DNA of 64,000 nt from Drosophila persimilis (lineage: Eukaryota > Arthropoda > Insecta > Diptera > Drosophilidae). Shown here piece after piece: positions 22,509-35,515 of the stretch. The position numbers were made by a program, and so were the translations under genes. The number at the start of each line of letters is the position of its first letter. Position 1 is the first letter of the stretch. The stretch is taken from the NCBI RefSeq assembly GCF_003286085.1, contig NW_020825312.1, forward strand, positions 5,394,001-5,458,000, in the 5' to 3' direction. Below the pieces are notes generated by a model. The model saw only the letters and a list, made by a program, of their open reading frames with translations. It had not been told where the DNA came from and ran no database searches.

Positions 22509-25500
22509 GTGAATCAGGCAGAGGAACATAAGGAGGAGATGTACATGCATACATATGTACATAAGTATGTAAATGTGTACACATGTATGAGCTTAATTGT
22601 GAGACTGACCACCGACACCGGACAGGGCCCGCTTAGTAGGCCAAAGCTGTTCTGTTCTATTATTTCCCTTCCATTGACGCACATTTTTGTTAAAATCTGT
22701 TAGCTAAAAAGTGCAATTGAACTTTGTTCCTTGCAAAACATTCCTCTCTTATTTATTTATGTGCAAACACACACACACATATGTATGTATGTGATATCTG
22801 ATGACGGAAGCAAGCATGAATCCATTTATCCATTTAGTAGCCATTGAATGCATTTACTTCATTGGTACATACATACATGTATGTATGTACATAGTTCTTA
22901 AACAGTTAAAGTATTACTTGGTCTCCCCGCCTTGCGAACAATTTATATAATATGCATTTTATTTATAAACTTATCGTTCGCTTGAATTCCATGTAAAATA
23001 CAATGCACAGCTTTTCTGTAAAATTTCAATTTCTGTATGCTTTGAGCGCGGGGAAACTCAATTATCTTTTGTATGACATTTCCACTTATCACTTACGCGG
23101 TCCGCCAGACCCAACCCAAGCCCAAACCCAACTCCACTTGGAGTTCTCCTCTCGAAAGTGTCACAAGAGTAGAGTGCGGCTTGCTGTTTGGTGGGAATAT
23201 CGAGGAACTGGTTTCTCTGTAGGGCAGAGCAGGGCAGAGCAGCAGCAGCAGCATCATCATCGAAATCCGTATCTCCGTATCCGAGACTTCTCTCATACGT
23301 AACAAACTGAGACAAAAACTTACCCATACACATGCATTTCTACGATGATATGTGCATGTGTGTGCGTGTATGTATGGCTCATATGAAATTGTGATAAAAT
23401 ACAGTTACAGAGGCAAATCAAATGCGGCAAAAAACAAACAAAAAATCTGTATAAGAAATGCTCGGACATACTCGTCTACATACATACATATTTATTTTTT
23501 ATGAATGAAAAAAAAAACGACCAAGACCAAGACCAAGGCAAATAAACAACGTGAATAATACAAAAAAAAAATGATTCATCTAAAAAATGACGATTTTGTC
23601 GGTCAGTGAACGATAGATAACCAGAAGCTAGGCAAGGAAAATATATTAACAAAAGAGACTACAGATGGCAAACCATGTATTTAGCATCAATTCGTGGAAA
23701 TATACATACATATGCCTGGACATATGCCGGCCCGGCTGGTGTGTTATTCCTATTTGCTTGCGTATATTTTCATTTGGTTTATTGATTATGTTAATTAGTC
23801 GACCAAAAGCTAAAGGCTAAAGTCGATTCGGCGCATGCGTAACACGATTTTGTAAGATAGTCCAGAGACCGCTACGGCGCCGCCATTCAATCTAAAGCGT
23901 GTCCATCAGTCCATCGAAATCAGAAAGCAAACAGTCAAACGATAAAGTAAACATTAAACTACAATTACTCATTATTTTCCAGCAAAAAAGATTCATTCTG
24001 TAAGGCTCGGAAACCACCCGGCTCTCTACGGTACGGTTCGGTTCGGTTCCGTTCGGTTTGGCTTAGAGATAATAATTCTTATCTCTCCCTTAATTAAGTA
24101 TCAACAGACGAAAACACATGTTTCGCTTTCGGTAGTTGACTTTTTACCATTTGGGGGTGGGGGGTAAAAAGATACCTATTTACACAACTACAAAAATCTA
24201 TATAGACGGTTGTTTTTGTTGCGGAGGAGCTGCCGCAACATTGAATAGTCAAGATAAAATCGATAAGATATGAATTCCCCATTTTTGGGATAACTTTCTT
24301 GTTTGCTTTCAAGGGTTCAACGGTTTAAAGACGGCATTGATAGGGTTGTTCACATCTTCTTAAACACTACAGTCGATAAGGCGATAACTTTGGCGCTCCC
24401 TAGACCTTCAGCGACCAATAAATCTAGAATACTAAATAGTTCCCCACAGAACAGACTTACCACGCCCGATATCCGAAACGATCTGCCGATAAATTTGATA
24501 ACAAATTGTGTCTAAAATGAAATATTTGCTATATCTGCTATATATCTATCTATATCAAAGCATTAAATATTATTAAATAATTTGTTCTTGGTCCATGGCT
24601 TTACTAGACATTTCCTCGTAATCGAATATCAGAATCACTCCGTTCCCCGAAGGCCTCCGAAGCGAGGTAATGTAATGATACACATTCTTGAAGAGTGTCC
24701 AACTATCATCCGTTTCCCCAATAACCGTATTAATGTGTCGTCTCTCAGAGGACCTTCTCTCTCATTAGTCTTAATCGAAAATCTGTAAATAGGGCCAGAC
24801 AATAGCCAAAGCTCGGTATAGCATAAGTACAGACAATGGTATAAAGCCCATTGTCAAACGGCTCAACACCCCTTTCCATCTCCACCTCCATCACCATCAC
24901 CATTTCCATTTGTCTCTCTCTCGCAGTTCTCCATTTGCTGCTGGATCTCCCATACGAGTAGTTTTCACTTTTTAAGAGCCAGCTCTCGTTGGAGAGTGGG
25001 GAGAGAGGGGGGTGTGCACAGTTGCTTTTAAAGCATTAATTGATTGGGGATGCTTTTTTATTTTCAATTTTTTTTCTATCCTTTTCGTTGGATGGTTCGT
25101 TTTGCTTGGCTTGGCGCTGGCTGGAGCTGGCTGGGGCTCTGATTCGGTGTGGCTACATCCACGAGGTTGTGTAATGTGGACGGACGCTTAGGAGGTGGCC
25201 AGTCGCAACCAGTTTTACTTCGGGTCCGGAGCTTGAGATATTGCCACAGCTGAATAGCCAAACATTTGTTTCGAAAAATCAAAAGGCACGTCGAAATGAA
25301 AGTGTGAACAATGTGCGACCAGACATCGGCTCTGAGGGGCAGCACAGACTAGACTTTCTTCGGCTACGACGATTATAATCGTGGCGATGAGGATGATGAT
25401 TATGATAGGTAGTTGGATAGTACTCACTGTAACCAAAAGGAATCAGTCCGACCCCTTTTGTAATGAAAATAAAATAATAAAAAAAAAAACATGACTAACA

Positions 25501-28500
25501 ACAACGGCCGACGACAGCTCAGCCTATGATAGCCGCTATCTAGTAAATATTTAAAATATATGTATGCACATTTAAACATTCTTGCACTCTTTCGTTCCTC
25601 CAGACTCTTCAGTTCCCTGCCGAAATACACACAGCATCTCTTGGTATTACTGTTCGGCACATTCCGAGTGATAGCAAGCAATGCGGCCCATGCATCCACC
25701 GGGATGACCAGCGAGGCCCTGGGCGTCTCGGTCGCCCCCAGCTTCTTTCAGTCCTGCGTCAGCGACGGCAAGACCGCCCGCATGGAGGATGTCCTCAAGT
25801 TCAAGGTGAGAGGAACCGCTCTAAGATTAACCAAATTCTATATACATTTAACTGTCTCCTTCTCGTGTTACGCTTCAGGTTGCCACTAAGATCATGCAGA
25901 ATATAATAGATAAGTTTGCCACACACGATATATTTGGCCGAGAGAACTATGAATATTATGCCCGCGTCACGGGTCGCATTCTGAAGGTGCAGGACGAGTG
26001 GATATGCAGCTTTCAGTACCCCCCACCGCCCCGTGGCAAGCTGGCCCAACAGAAATACGCACGTGAGTGTTGCCACAAGAGCAGAGACTTGAAAACCGCT
26101 CGGCCCCAATCAGTTTAGTCACATTGAACCCTTGTTATTATGTTCTTGTCTTGTCGCATTCCCCAACAGTACAACACTCTCTGGAGGCCGAGAAGACCTG
26201 GCTGCAGTGCCAGTGCGAGCGTTGGGGCTTACGTGAGTACCACCTGATTGATACACGCACACACACAAATATATTTATATATACGTATATGCATAGATAT
26301 AGATAGATAATAGATAGATTTTACCTTTGCTTTGCTTCTGGAATACTACTCTTCTTTCCCCGTTTCCCCCGAATGTCTACAAACACACACACACACTACA
26401 TACATACCCACACACTACATACATATACACACTGTCCGCTTTAACTCCACTCCACTCCACCCACTCCTCCCGTTCCTCTGTATTGGTGGATAAGCTCAAC
26501 GTAGAGGTGTACCGAGAGCCTTTGGGTTTAATCACATCCCACATCCCGCACCCCCATCTGTTACGCTTACTGCATGCATATATATACGTATACGTATACG
26601 TATACGTATATTAGTTAGTTCCTCATTCCAAAACGAAGATAAAAACAAGAAAAAGATCAATCATCAATCCATTTGCTAACAACTTGAAATGCTGACCATT
26701 TAGTGGCCCAGGAGGAATCCCGCTCGACACCCGCTCTGCTGACCAGCTCCAGTTCGGCTTTGGAGAACAGCGTCCTCTCGCTGGGCGTCTCGCCAGAGCA
26801 CTCGTTCATCGAGAGCTGCGCCCGTCTCTCCGTCTCGTTGGAGGGACCCGGAATCTTTGCCATGACCTCGTCCCCACTGCCAGCCAAGCGCCAGGGCAAC
26901 GGCAACGGCAACGGAAACGGCAATGGGAATGGGAATGCCAACGGAAATGCCACAGACTACGACTACGATGACTATGCCGACGATGATGAGGACAACGATG
27001 AATTGGACGGGGCTCATCCGGACTTTCCCGCCGAACTGGAACTGAGCTGCATCGAAAGTGCTCCTCCAATGAAAGAGCAGGCGCCGCCCCAGCTGCGGGC
27101 CATCTATCGCCAGAAGCATCGTCAGGCCACAAAAAACTACCATCATCAGCTGCAGGACGATGAGGACGACGATGACGAGGATGAGGACGAGATGACCGTT
27201 GTGAAACGTCGCTATCGCCAGAACAAGAAGAAGCCGGTGCCCAGTAGCAGCAGCAGCAGCCACCACCAAAGACGCCTCCGCACTGGAACCAAGAGCCTCG
27301 ACGGCAGCGGCGAGCGACGCACTGTGCCCGAAGCCCCTGCCATTGCCGGGGGCAATCCAACGCCGCCCAAGCCAAAGCAGCGCACCTGCAGCCGCTGCAA
27401 TCGCGGCATACGCCACAGCAGCTCCTGTAGCTCGAACTCAGCCGGGCCAGTCGGCTCCAATGCAGGAGCGACCTCGGGCACCGCAGGCGACGGGGGAAAC
27501 AACGGCATGACCATGGAGGAGCTGAGGGCCGTCAACCGCTATGCGGAGAGCACCAAGAGCCTCTCGTATCTGCCACAGGTGAGGGACGAGTTCTTGCTGG
27601 GATCAAGGATTTCCGTTTAAGATCCCCCGTCGATCCGATATGACCGTAATATTAAACAAAACAAAAACCTTCCTAGATCATAGACCCCTAACGTTACGAA
27701 ATTTCTGCTCGAATATCAAGTTTTGTTTTCCTTTTGCAGGAAGAACATTAATCAAGAATACTATAATCGAGAATAATCAATAGTTTAGTTGAAAGGCTTT
27801 GATTTTGATTTTTAGTTTTTACTTTTTTCATTTTTCCTTTAGTTTTTCTTCTTTTGTTTCTGTTTTTTCTTTTGCCACCCTTGTGTTTCTTTACTACTTG
27901 ATTTTGTTGCAAACACTTTTATACCTTTTTTATATGTATGTATACATCTTTCCTTACTACATCAAACTCTTGTATGTTCATTATTTTGTTTAAGTTTATT
28001 TTTTTTTCTATTTCTATTTCGTTTGCATTTTGCGAATGGGAAATACACCGAAAGGCATTTCCTAATACTATATAAACACTTTTTTGACTAAGTATTTCGC
28101 TCTTCTAACTCAATCACTTTGCAAATTGGTCACAAATGTTGAATATTTTCCATGTCTCTAGTTCTGGTATTGTTATTATCATAACCTAGATCACACGTTT
28201 TCCGCCTGCCAAAGCAACAACAATAACTACAATACTCACACAACAACAAGAACAAGCAAACAAACAAACAAACAAACAAATAAAACCACACCACAAAACC
28301 TAACTTACATATTCATTATTGTAAGCCATATGAAACGCACTTAAAGCTTCTGAGAACGGTACAACAAAAATACCATGCAACAAGCAACGCAACATTAATT
28401 TTCCACAAACAAAAAAAAAACAAAAAAACCGAAACTCTGTAAACACAATTAATTAATTATAAACGTATCTGAAGTTTCCGACTACCCGATTACCCGATTA

Positions 28501-31500
28501 TCAGTTTTTCCGTTTTCTCATTTATAATATTTGATTTTTCAATTCAGTTTTTCTTAGACGAAACGAGAATTACTTACAAAACTAAACAAAAATGTGTAAC
28601 TATCTCAACCGAAACATGAAATACAATACCATTTTATAAACCCACTTTACCTATGCCCAAAGACATATTTTCACTAAATAAAAAACGAGTGCTAAAACCT
28701 AAAACCTGCAAGATACAAAAATGAGTTTGTTCAAGGCGACCATTGGGCTAAGACAATTATTGGCTGTAAGTTTGCTCTCAAGTGATTTACCGATTACTGT
28801 ACAGAACTGTTCTGTTGTATATACATATAATGTTTGAAGGGTTCGAGGGATATAGGGAATGCATACACGAACATACATTGGCGGGACTCTGCTATCTAGG
28901 GAACATTTGAATGTCTTTCCGACGGCGAGCGATCTATGTTAGAGTCTGTTACATATTACATTTCCATCCCTAACATGAGCACTCCAAAAGTATCAGTTGG
29001 GATCTACTTTAATCGTACTAAACTTTAAAGGACCAAGTAAAAGCCTCCTGTCTGGGTCAAATATAATCAGATATAATTAATACACCTTACACAAATATGT
29101 ATCCACAGCAGTAGCTCATAAATTATACATTAGACGTCTTAGATATTGATTTTCTAGTGTTAAACAAGAAGTTTGTTCGTATCACAAGCAACCACTTAAC
29201 CACCTAATTAGTTTGTAAATGTTTTGTTCCTACCTTAAACCTTAAGTTGACTCCAAATGTTTTTGTTACCTTAACTACCTATTATTATTTTTGTATTTGT
29301 ATTATTATTACGTTACGCTGCACGTATGTAGTTTTGGATTTTGTTTTCCTGCCTATGTAGATCTAGTTGACTGCTATTTGTGGCGTCTCTAACATGGTTT
29401 TGATCTGTTTGAGGCACCCCGCGACACCCATATACATAAATGGTTTAATATTTAACCAAATTAATTTAAGTTTTCGAATAACCAATGTCATGCAGCATCT
29501 ACAAAACACGATCCAACTTGTAATTATCCTACTTTTCCCCCGAATCTATTTACTAAGTGTTGCTTGCGCTTAAACAATATCATTTTTTCACCCTGAGATC
29601 CAATGCAATCCAAGCGCTTTTCTTCTTAAAAATGTGCCTGTGCCTGGTTAAATCATTAGCACGTTAGGGGTATTCACTGTGAATGTGTGCAGCTTTTCTA
29701 TGATTGCAAAAATACCCCTAGTGCTTCTATATGTATGGTTTTTTTCCCTTCCCTGTTTTACAAAAATACGTATGTATGTACGTACATATATTGACAATCC
29801 TGCACTTTTTTCCACTGCGCTGATTCTGCTATATTTTATTTACATAAAAACATACATTGCATAATTTAAATTTAAAATATTGTTAAAGTCTTTTCGTTTC
29901 TTAATACATTTTTGGTTTTTTCTTAAACTTTTTGGTTCTTTTTGTTTTTTTTTGTATTTAAAGTAATTTATAGTTAAGTGAAAAAATGAATTCCGATAGT
30001 TAGAAAAGAACATTCTTAATTGCCAATAACTCTAATGTGATCATTTTGAATCCCCCCCCACGTCTTCCCCCACAACTATAACAACAACTGTACAACAACA
30101 CAACAACAACAACAACAACCACAAATGAAAACCGAATCGAAAAAATGTGTGCAAAACCGAACCGAAAAACTGAAATGTTAGGTCCATGAACGCCAAACCG
30201 CCCGAATGCGCACCCGTTCCGAGTGGTTCCTGGGGCCTCGGGATGCGGTCGTCTCACTGCAGATGCCGGCGGACACGTGCAGCGACTGCTGCCTTGCCGC
30301 CGCCGCTGGTTACTTGGGTGGCGGCAGCACCCGGGACATGCGCCAGGCCCATGCGGACGGGGACCGGAACCAGGCGGCGCTGCTCTATCACTTCTATCGC
30401 AGGCAGCAGCAGGAGCATGAATCCCCACAGGAGCAGCTCTGGGGCGACATGATGGACACCGAAGATAGCTACGGCCATCAGAGGGAGCAGCAGCAGCAGC
30501 AGCAACATATACATTCCAAAGGCCTTCTAAGGCCCCCTCAGCAGCATCCGCACTCGCATCTGCATCTGCATCCACAACAGCAGCAGCCCCGTCGCCTGCT
30601 GCTTGATGTCAATTCGGGTAGTTATAACGCTGGACTCACCAACACTAACAGCAGCGACCACCTGGCGGTGCCCAGACACGCCTTCTCTCTACACGAACCG
30701 CTCAACCATTCATGCTACTACTCGACACAATGCTTGACCAGCAGCACCACCAACCGACCTGCCACCGCTGCTGCGGTTGTTGTTCTGGCTGAGGAGGACA
30801 GCGACTGCGATTCGTTGGATGGGGGCCGGCTCCACACACTGCAGGCCCATGAGCTGCAGCAGCACAAGGAGCCGCGCCAGTCGCTGCTGCTGTTGCGCCA
30901 CTCCACGCCCATGTCTATGCCACGACAGCTTCATCGTCAGCGACAGCGACAGCGGCAGCAGCAGCGGCAGCGGCAGCGACTGGTCAGCAACAGCTCCTCA
31001 CTGTATCAATCCTTTGAGGAGCAGTCCTCCTCCACAATGCCCCTTTCCCGGCGTAGTGTCAGTCGGCTCAGCAACAACAACAACAGCAGCAGCAACGGCA
31101 ACCACACGAGCAGTAACAACAACAACTTTGCCACTGTCATTTTCAATGTTTTAGATTTTTTGTTTTAAAAAAGAAGAGGATAAGGAGAGAAACAAAAATG
31201 GAATGTCTTGTGTTTTGTGGCTACCAATTGCATCCATTTGAATCCATTTGAAGATAATGACTTTTGCTTATGACCATACTAATGCTATATGTACATTCAT
31301 ATATACATACATTCATACATACATACATACATACATTTAAACGATCCAGAAATCGAAAACTAATTTATTTATATTTGTTGTGTGTTACTTCGGAGGAATT
31401 AAAAAAATGCCACGGACATGCAATCCATGTGGAGTTGAACGTTTATTCGAATGGAAGCCAACAAGTCGGAGAAAATAAATCATATCCTGGGCTTCTCTTT

Positions 31501-32631
31501 ACATAAACCGATTTCCCGTACATGTTAACCGATTTCCCCGTTGCAAGCAATTTTCGAGTATTGAATAACACTTACTTGCAACCGTATTACTTAATTTTGT
31601 AATTTACTATTTAAATATTGGTTTTAATTTAGTTGTTTAATTTATTATTCTGTTTAAACATTGTGTAATGTTTTAAGGAGTTTCCTTGTCTGTGTATGTA
31701 GCGATCACTTCCATTATTTTTTGCTTTTTGTGTGTTTGCTTTTTTTATTAATAAATTAATGTATTTATTTATACTGTGTATACCAAAGGAGAAACTTTGA
31801 AAGCTTTTTGTGTTGTTTTATATGTGGCACACTTTATAAACACACACATACATACATATGTACACCAATATATTGTAATTATTGTGGTTTTTAAAAATTT
31901 GTTTTGTGTACTAACCAAGTTTTGTGTCTCTTCGCTTGTTCTCGGATTTTTGTTCATATGAGTCTTCGTTTCTGTGTTGTTTTCGGATCGCCCCAAACAT
32001 AACCAACCAGCAATCACGGCAGCAACAATCAAATCAATCATTACGACGGCAACTTGCATTGCAACCGCCACAAGAACAAGCAACAATCTTTTATTTCCTG
32101 TCGCTGAATCAAACGATACTGATCAATAAATATTATTTTCCTCTCTTCTCTGTCCCTGCTCTAACTCGATCAGTTGGCAACATCCGTTTGAGTAACAGCG
32201 CCGAGTCCATACAGTATGCCTCCCGTCGTCCCCATGCCAGCAACGTCAACTCCAGTCTCGGCGGCCAGCACAATCCCACACGGCGCCTGCTCATTAATGT
32301 GCCACGCCAGTACCGATCCTCGCTGCGACGGAACAAGGAGAAGCAGATCGGCGGCAATAGTCAGAGCAACAGTAGCAATAGCCTGGGCAGTGATCAGTTG
32401 ACCGCCGGATCTGGACCGGGAATGGGGACATCAGCCAGCGTCAATCAGGCACTGAACAGGCCGCTTCTGATGGTGGGCCTTTTGCCGGCCGCCGAGCAGC
32501 CGTCGTCGGTGCGGAATTCCATAGCAGAGTGTGGCGGCAGTGATGGAAACGGCGTGAGGATGGACACACTGGAGCACCAGCTGGGGGTCGAGTGCAGCAC
32601 TACACTGAGCTTCAAACCGCCCCGGCTGTAA
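18195..32631 (+). CDS. RhoGAP71E: RhoGAP71E, Rho GTPase-activating protein, long form
   Basis: Exons 18195-18643, 25604-25805, 25879-26062, 26170-26232, 26704-27578, 30182-about 31110 and 32173-32631 (TAA). Phases agree from exon 1 to exon 6; the exon 6 donor is not fixed. Residues about 40-235 form a RhoGAP domain: GVSLEEVC start, probable arginine finger Arg77 in DVFRAPGH, FLRKIPNGIFG, and GVSVAPSFFQS late in the domain. The FLRK-P-G-IF pattern is closer to the TAGAP/ARHGAP20 type than to p50RhoGAP. The C-terminal half is low-complexity: Gly-Asn repeats, acidic Asp/Glu blocks, a Cys-rich CSRCNRGIRHSSSC patch, then Gln/His-rich sequence. Expected role: switching off a Rho-family GTPase at the cortex or cytoskeleton. 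The symbol is from the 71E gene neighbourhood plus domain type. An alternative short end is listed separately. Confidence 0.87.
20643..20680. repeat. (CT)n microsatellite
   Basis: Nearly uninterrupted CT dinucleotides within the RhoGAP71E first intron. Read on the minus strand it is a (GA)n tract, a possible GAGA-factor target. Confidence 0.9.
21064..21105. repeat. (GA)n-(CA)n compound microsatellite
   Basis: A GA run turns directly into a CA run in the RhoGAP71E first intron. Confidence 0.9.
22461..22504. repeat. (GA)n microsatellite after a GCGCGC stretch
   Basis: About 20 GA dinucleotides preceded by alternating GC, in the RhoGAP71E first intron; possible GAGA-factor target. Confidence 0.9.
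27740..27751 (+). CDS. RhoGAP71E: Alternative terminal exon of RhoGAP71E (short form)
   Basis: A strong pyrimidine tract ends in TTTTGCAG at 27739, followed by GAAGAACATTAA. Spliced in phase 0 from the exon 5 donor at 27578, this adds Glu-Glu-His and a stop, giving a protein of about 594 residues that lacks the Gln/His-rich tail. The downstream AT-rich DNA with an AATAAA at 28677 would be its 3' UTR. The splice site is seen; use of the form is inferred. Confidence 0.55.
   Translation, partial: EEH
27752..30181 (+). other. Short-form 3' UTR and intron before the distal RhoGAP71E exons
   Basis: Very AT-rich DNA with an AATAAA at 28677-28682, TATG microsatellite pieces and (AAC)n just before 30182. 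No supported coding frame. Confidence 0.55.
31169..32172 (+). other. Last RhoGAP71E intron (3' part)
   Basis: AT-rich with (CATA)n at about 31305-31335. It ends in the acceptor CTCGATCAG before 32173. The codon phase there requires the unresolved exon 6 donor to leave one base over. No other gene is seen. Confidence 0.5.
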
Positions 32632-34684
32632 CAGGAACAGGAATAGGAACAGGACTAGCAACAAGATAAGAATCAGGGGGAGGATTAGGACAACGACACC
32701 GACACCGATACCGATACCGATACCGATACCGACACCTCATCCCCTCAACAGCTACAACTAGGTTTAGGTCTAACGATTTTAAATTGAAACTTTACATTAG
32801 AAAATACAAATTTTTTTTATATATGTATGTATGTATGCATCTGTGCGTATGTATACTTCCAACTTAAGCACATACATGCATACATCTCATATATTAGATA
32901 ATGATAATTATATATATTTATTGTGTATGCAAGAAAAGGCTGATTTTCTTTAGTTAAACAAACCAACAAAACTGGAAGCAAAACCAATATCTACTATAAC
33001 TGAAACTAACAATACATTGCAAAAAATTGCCAAATTTTAGTGAACGTTCATTTTGTTTGTAAATTGATTGATTCGATTCTGATATTCTGTTGTTACCAAA
33101 AGGAAACTCACTGAAACTTAATCATTGTCAAACGAAAACTTTACACCTGATCGCAAACCGAAACAACGACGCAAGAAGCATGTCTAAACTACTCGTATAG
33201 ATACATACATATATCATCTGAACAATCGAGCCAGTCGATTTCGTGACTGGCTCTCCTAACTGAATATAATTCCAATATTATAATGTCTAAGCTCTTCAAA
33301 TCGAATTAAATCAATTGAATGAAGCTCCTCAAAACTCAATCAAAAGCCACATAACAGATTTACATACATTTTTGATACGAATAAGTGAGAAAAGCAGAGC
33401 AAACCAATCGAATATATATTTTACCTCTACAATAATTCTTGAAAGGATTATAACAACATATGTTAGCATTTAAATCTGAATAAGCGTTTTCAAATTATAC
33501 TTGTAACTGCTTAACGAGAACAATGTGTAATGCCAATATTTGAATTTTGTCATCGTTTATATATTGCTATGTGTACAAACATACATATATACACAATATA
33601 CATATGTAGGTGTCTGTGTGTCCAAGAGGCATGCAATACATTTATTTATGTACATAAGTATTATACGATTTGATGGCACTGCTCCACCGCGGAACAATCA
33701 AATAGATACAACAACCACAACCACAAGAACAACAACAACAACCAAGATAATTCCATGCTGTATAGAACTCAGCGAATCCTCTACGACTAGTAGTAGTTTT
33801 AGATCAAAACCAAGTATGCGGTTCATGGCAAGTCACCCTGGACTGCTCACATCAAAATTCCACTTGCCCTCTCTCTAGCTTGAAGAACTTTTCAAACACA
33901 ATGAAAAATTCTTTATAATGTTAAAAAGAGAGATGAGATGTAACATTTTCCTCGCTGTGTTTGGCCACTATGTGTGTGTTGATTTGAATTTACGTAGACT
34001 TATTGTTGGTTAAAGAAGCTGAAAATTAAAAAATAATTTCTTTGGCCTCTTCATACATAGTATGAAACGTTCCATTATATTTATATGTACAATATAAACT
34101 TAGAGCGCTAAACATTGCCGAAAACAAAGGAATGAGAAATCCAAAAAACACCAATTTGTTGACTAGGCTAAAAAAAAAACAACCTATGATATCCACATCA
34201 TTTTATTGCTGTGTATGGTAGGCTATAAGCTATAAAATATACAATCTATGTGTATATGGATGTATAAATCTTACAGAGTACGAATCGGAGTGAAGTACAT
34301 TCATTAGCCACTAAATATAATTAAACATGTATTATATAAATTGTATTGTTAATAATAGGAGGGATACAGATATACATATATGCTACGTAAGTGTACAGGA
34401 TCTGCTCCATAAAATTTCAATCTGAAAAGATTCGAATAGATTTCTCAAATATTTTTTATATATATTTTTTTCTTCTTTCTATTTTGATTTCGTGAAAGTT
34501 GCACCTAATATCCCGTACACAAAAAAGAAAGAGAAAAGAATCATACATATAATGTAACTAATTATTGAATGGGAAAAATAAACATTTAAATTGCATACAA
34601 CTTGCGGGCGCGTCTTGCTTAAGTTCTCTCCTAAATGCTATCCTTAAGAACACATATTTGGTTATTTTGATTTGGTTAGATCTC
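32632..34684. other. RhoGAP71E 3' UTR and convergent intergenic DNA
   Basis: It begins with GGAACAGGAATAGGAAC-type repeats and a (CCGATA)n array, then AT-rich DNA with TATG repeats. AATAAA at 34577-34582 lies close to the stop of the minus-strand phosducin-like gene and may end the RhoGAP71E transcript. No coding frame is supported. Confidence 0.5.
32695..32735. repeat. (CCGATA)n hexanucleotide repeat
   Basis: About six copies of CCGATA/CCGACA in the RhoGAP71E 3' UTR. Each copy carries a CGATA. Confidence 0.85.
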
Positions 34685-35515
34685 TTAGCTGTATAGAGCC
34701 CTATCCACTATGATTCCGTGTTCGATGAGAAAACTTTCGACGTCGGAGGCAAAAAAGTCGTCGCTCAGATCGTCGGTTAAGCGCACAAAGTTTCCAACTA
34801 CCGCCTGGGCTTTGTACACCAGCAGGGCCGGAAGTCCTTTTGTACGGAAGTCCCTGCTCATTCCGGCCACAGAGCTACATATTTTGGCAAACTTAATGGA
34901 CGGATAATCGCTGGCCAAGCTCTCAAGGCACTTGTTAAGCGTACTGCAGGCCGCCAGGCTTTTCTCATAGATGTGTATGATGATTGTCGTATGCTTGTTC
35001 TCCTGCTCCACGCAGGCCAGAAACTCCCCGTGGGTGCTCAGTTGCTGCACCTTTCCGAACTGTTGATTGTGTCCCGTTTGACGGAGCATTTCGGCCATGC
35101 GTTGCTTCTGGTACTGTTGCAAGAAGTCTTCGCTCATCAGCTCCGACAGTTCGTCGTCCAATTCCTCCTGACGCTTGCGCTCCTCATCTTCAGCGGTTGT
35201 GGCCGTAGTCATGCTCAGTTTTTTGGCCAGGGCCAGACGTTGACGCTCCGTTTCATCGCGACGCTCGGCTTCCAGTTGCTTGAAACGCTGCCAATCCTTG
35301 ACAACACCCTTGGGTCCGGTATTGGTGGACCCTTGTTGACGAAAGCCCCCCGCAGGTGCTGCATCCGGATCCGTGTTAATAGTCAGGCCTCCTGCGGCTC
35401 CTTTCCTGCCTGCATCTTTCTCATCATCACCATCGTGGTCATTGTCTTCGCCCTCGCTGCTGCTGCAATAGTACTCCAGCTTCTCTCCTAATAATTTATC
35501 CTCCAAAGTGGCCAT
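34685..35515 (-). CDS. CG7650: Phosducin-like protein (PhLP1 type)
   Basis: Intronless, 276 residues, starting MATLEDKLLGEKLEYYCSSS. Features of the family: an N-terminal acidic Ser/Glu/Asp segment, then TGPKGVVKDWQRFKQLEAER (the Helix 1 region that binds G-beta/gamma), DDELSELMSEDFLQQYQKQR, and a C-terminal thioredoxin-like fold with FAKICSSVAGMSRDFRTKGLPALLVYK. Known: PhLP1 works with the CCT chaperonin to fold G-beta and assemble G-beta/gamma dimers. It is convergent with RhoGAP71E. The CG number is from memory of the D. melanogaster homologue. Confidence 0.92.
   Translation of the reverse strand: MATLEDKLLGEKLEYYCSSSEGEDNDHDGDDEKDAGRKGAAGGLTINTDPDAAPAGGFRQQGSTNTGPKGVVKDWQRFKQLEAERRDETERQRLALAKKLSMTTATTAEDEERKRQEELDDELSELMSEDFLQQYQKQRMAEMLRQTGHNQQFGKVQQLSTHGEFLACVEQENKHTTIIIHIYEKSLAACSTLNKCLESLASDYPSIKFAKICSSVAGMSRDFRTKGLPALLVYKAQAVVGNFVRLTDDLSDDFFASDVESFLIEHGIIVDRALYS

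Larger units (their letters stand above)
18644..25603 (+). other. RhoGAP71E first intron (7 kb)
   Basis: GTGAGTG donor and CCTCCAG acceptor. It contains CT, CA and GA microsatellites, TACATATGTA-type repeats and A/T runs. Open frames are short with no recognisable domain. Length and GA content fit a regulatory intron, but no specific enhancer can be named. Confidence 0.6.

Noticed and set aside
24303-24788. Two adjacent open frames in the RhoGAP71E first intron
   Set aside because: No domain, no good splice sites linking them, ordinary intron composition.
26700-27416. 238-codon minus-strand open frame with hydrophobic runs
   Set aside because: Antisense of the RhoGAP71E acidic and Gly-Asn repeats; the valine/leucine runs arise from the complementary codons.
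30000-30575. 191-codon minus-strand open frame
   Set aside because: Antisense of RhoGAP71E exon 6 low-complexity codons.
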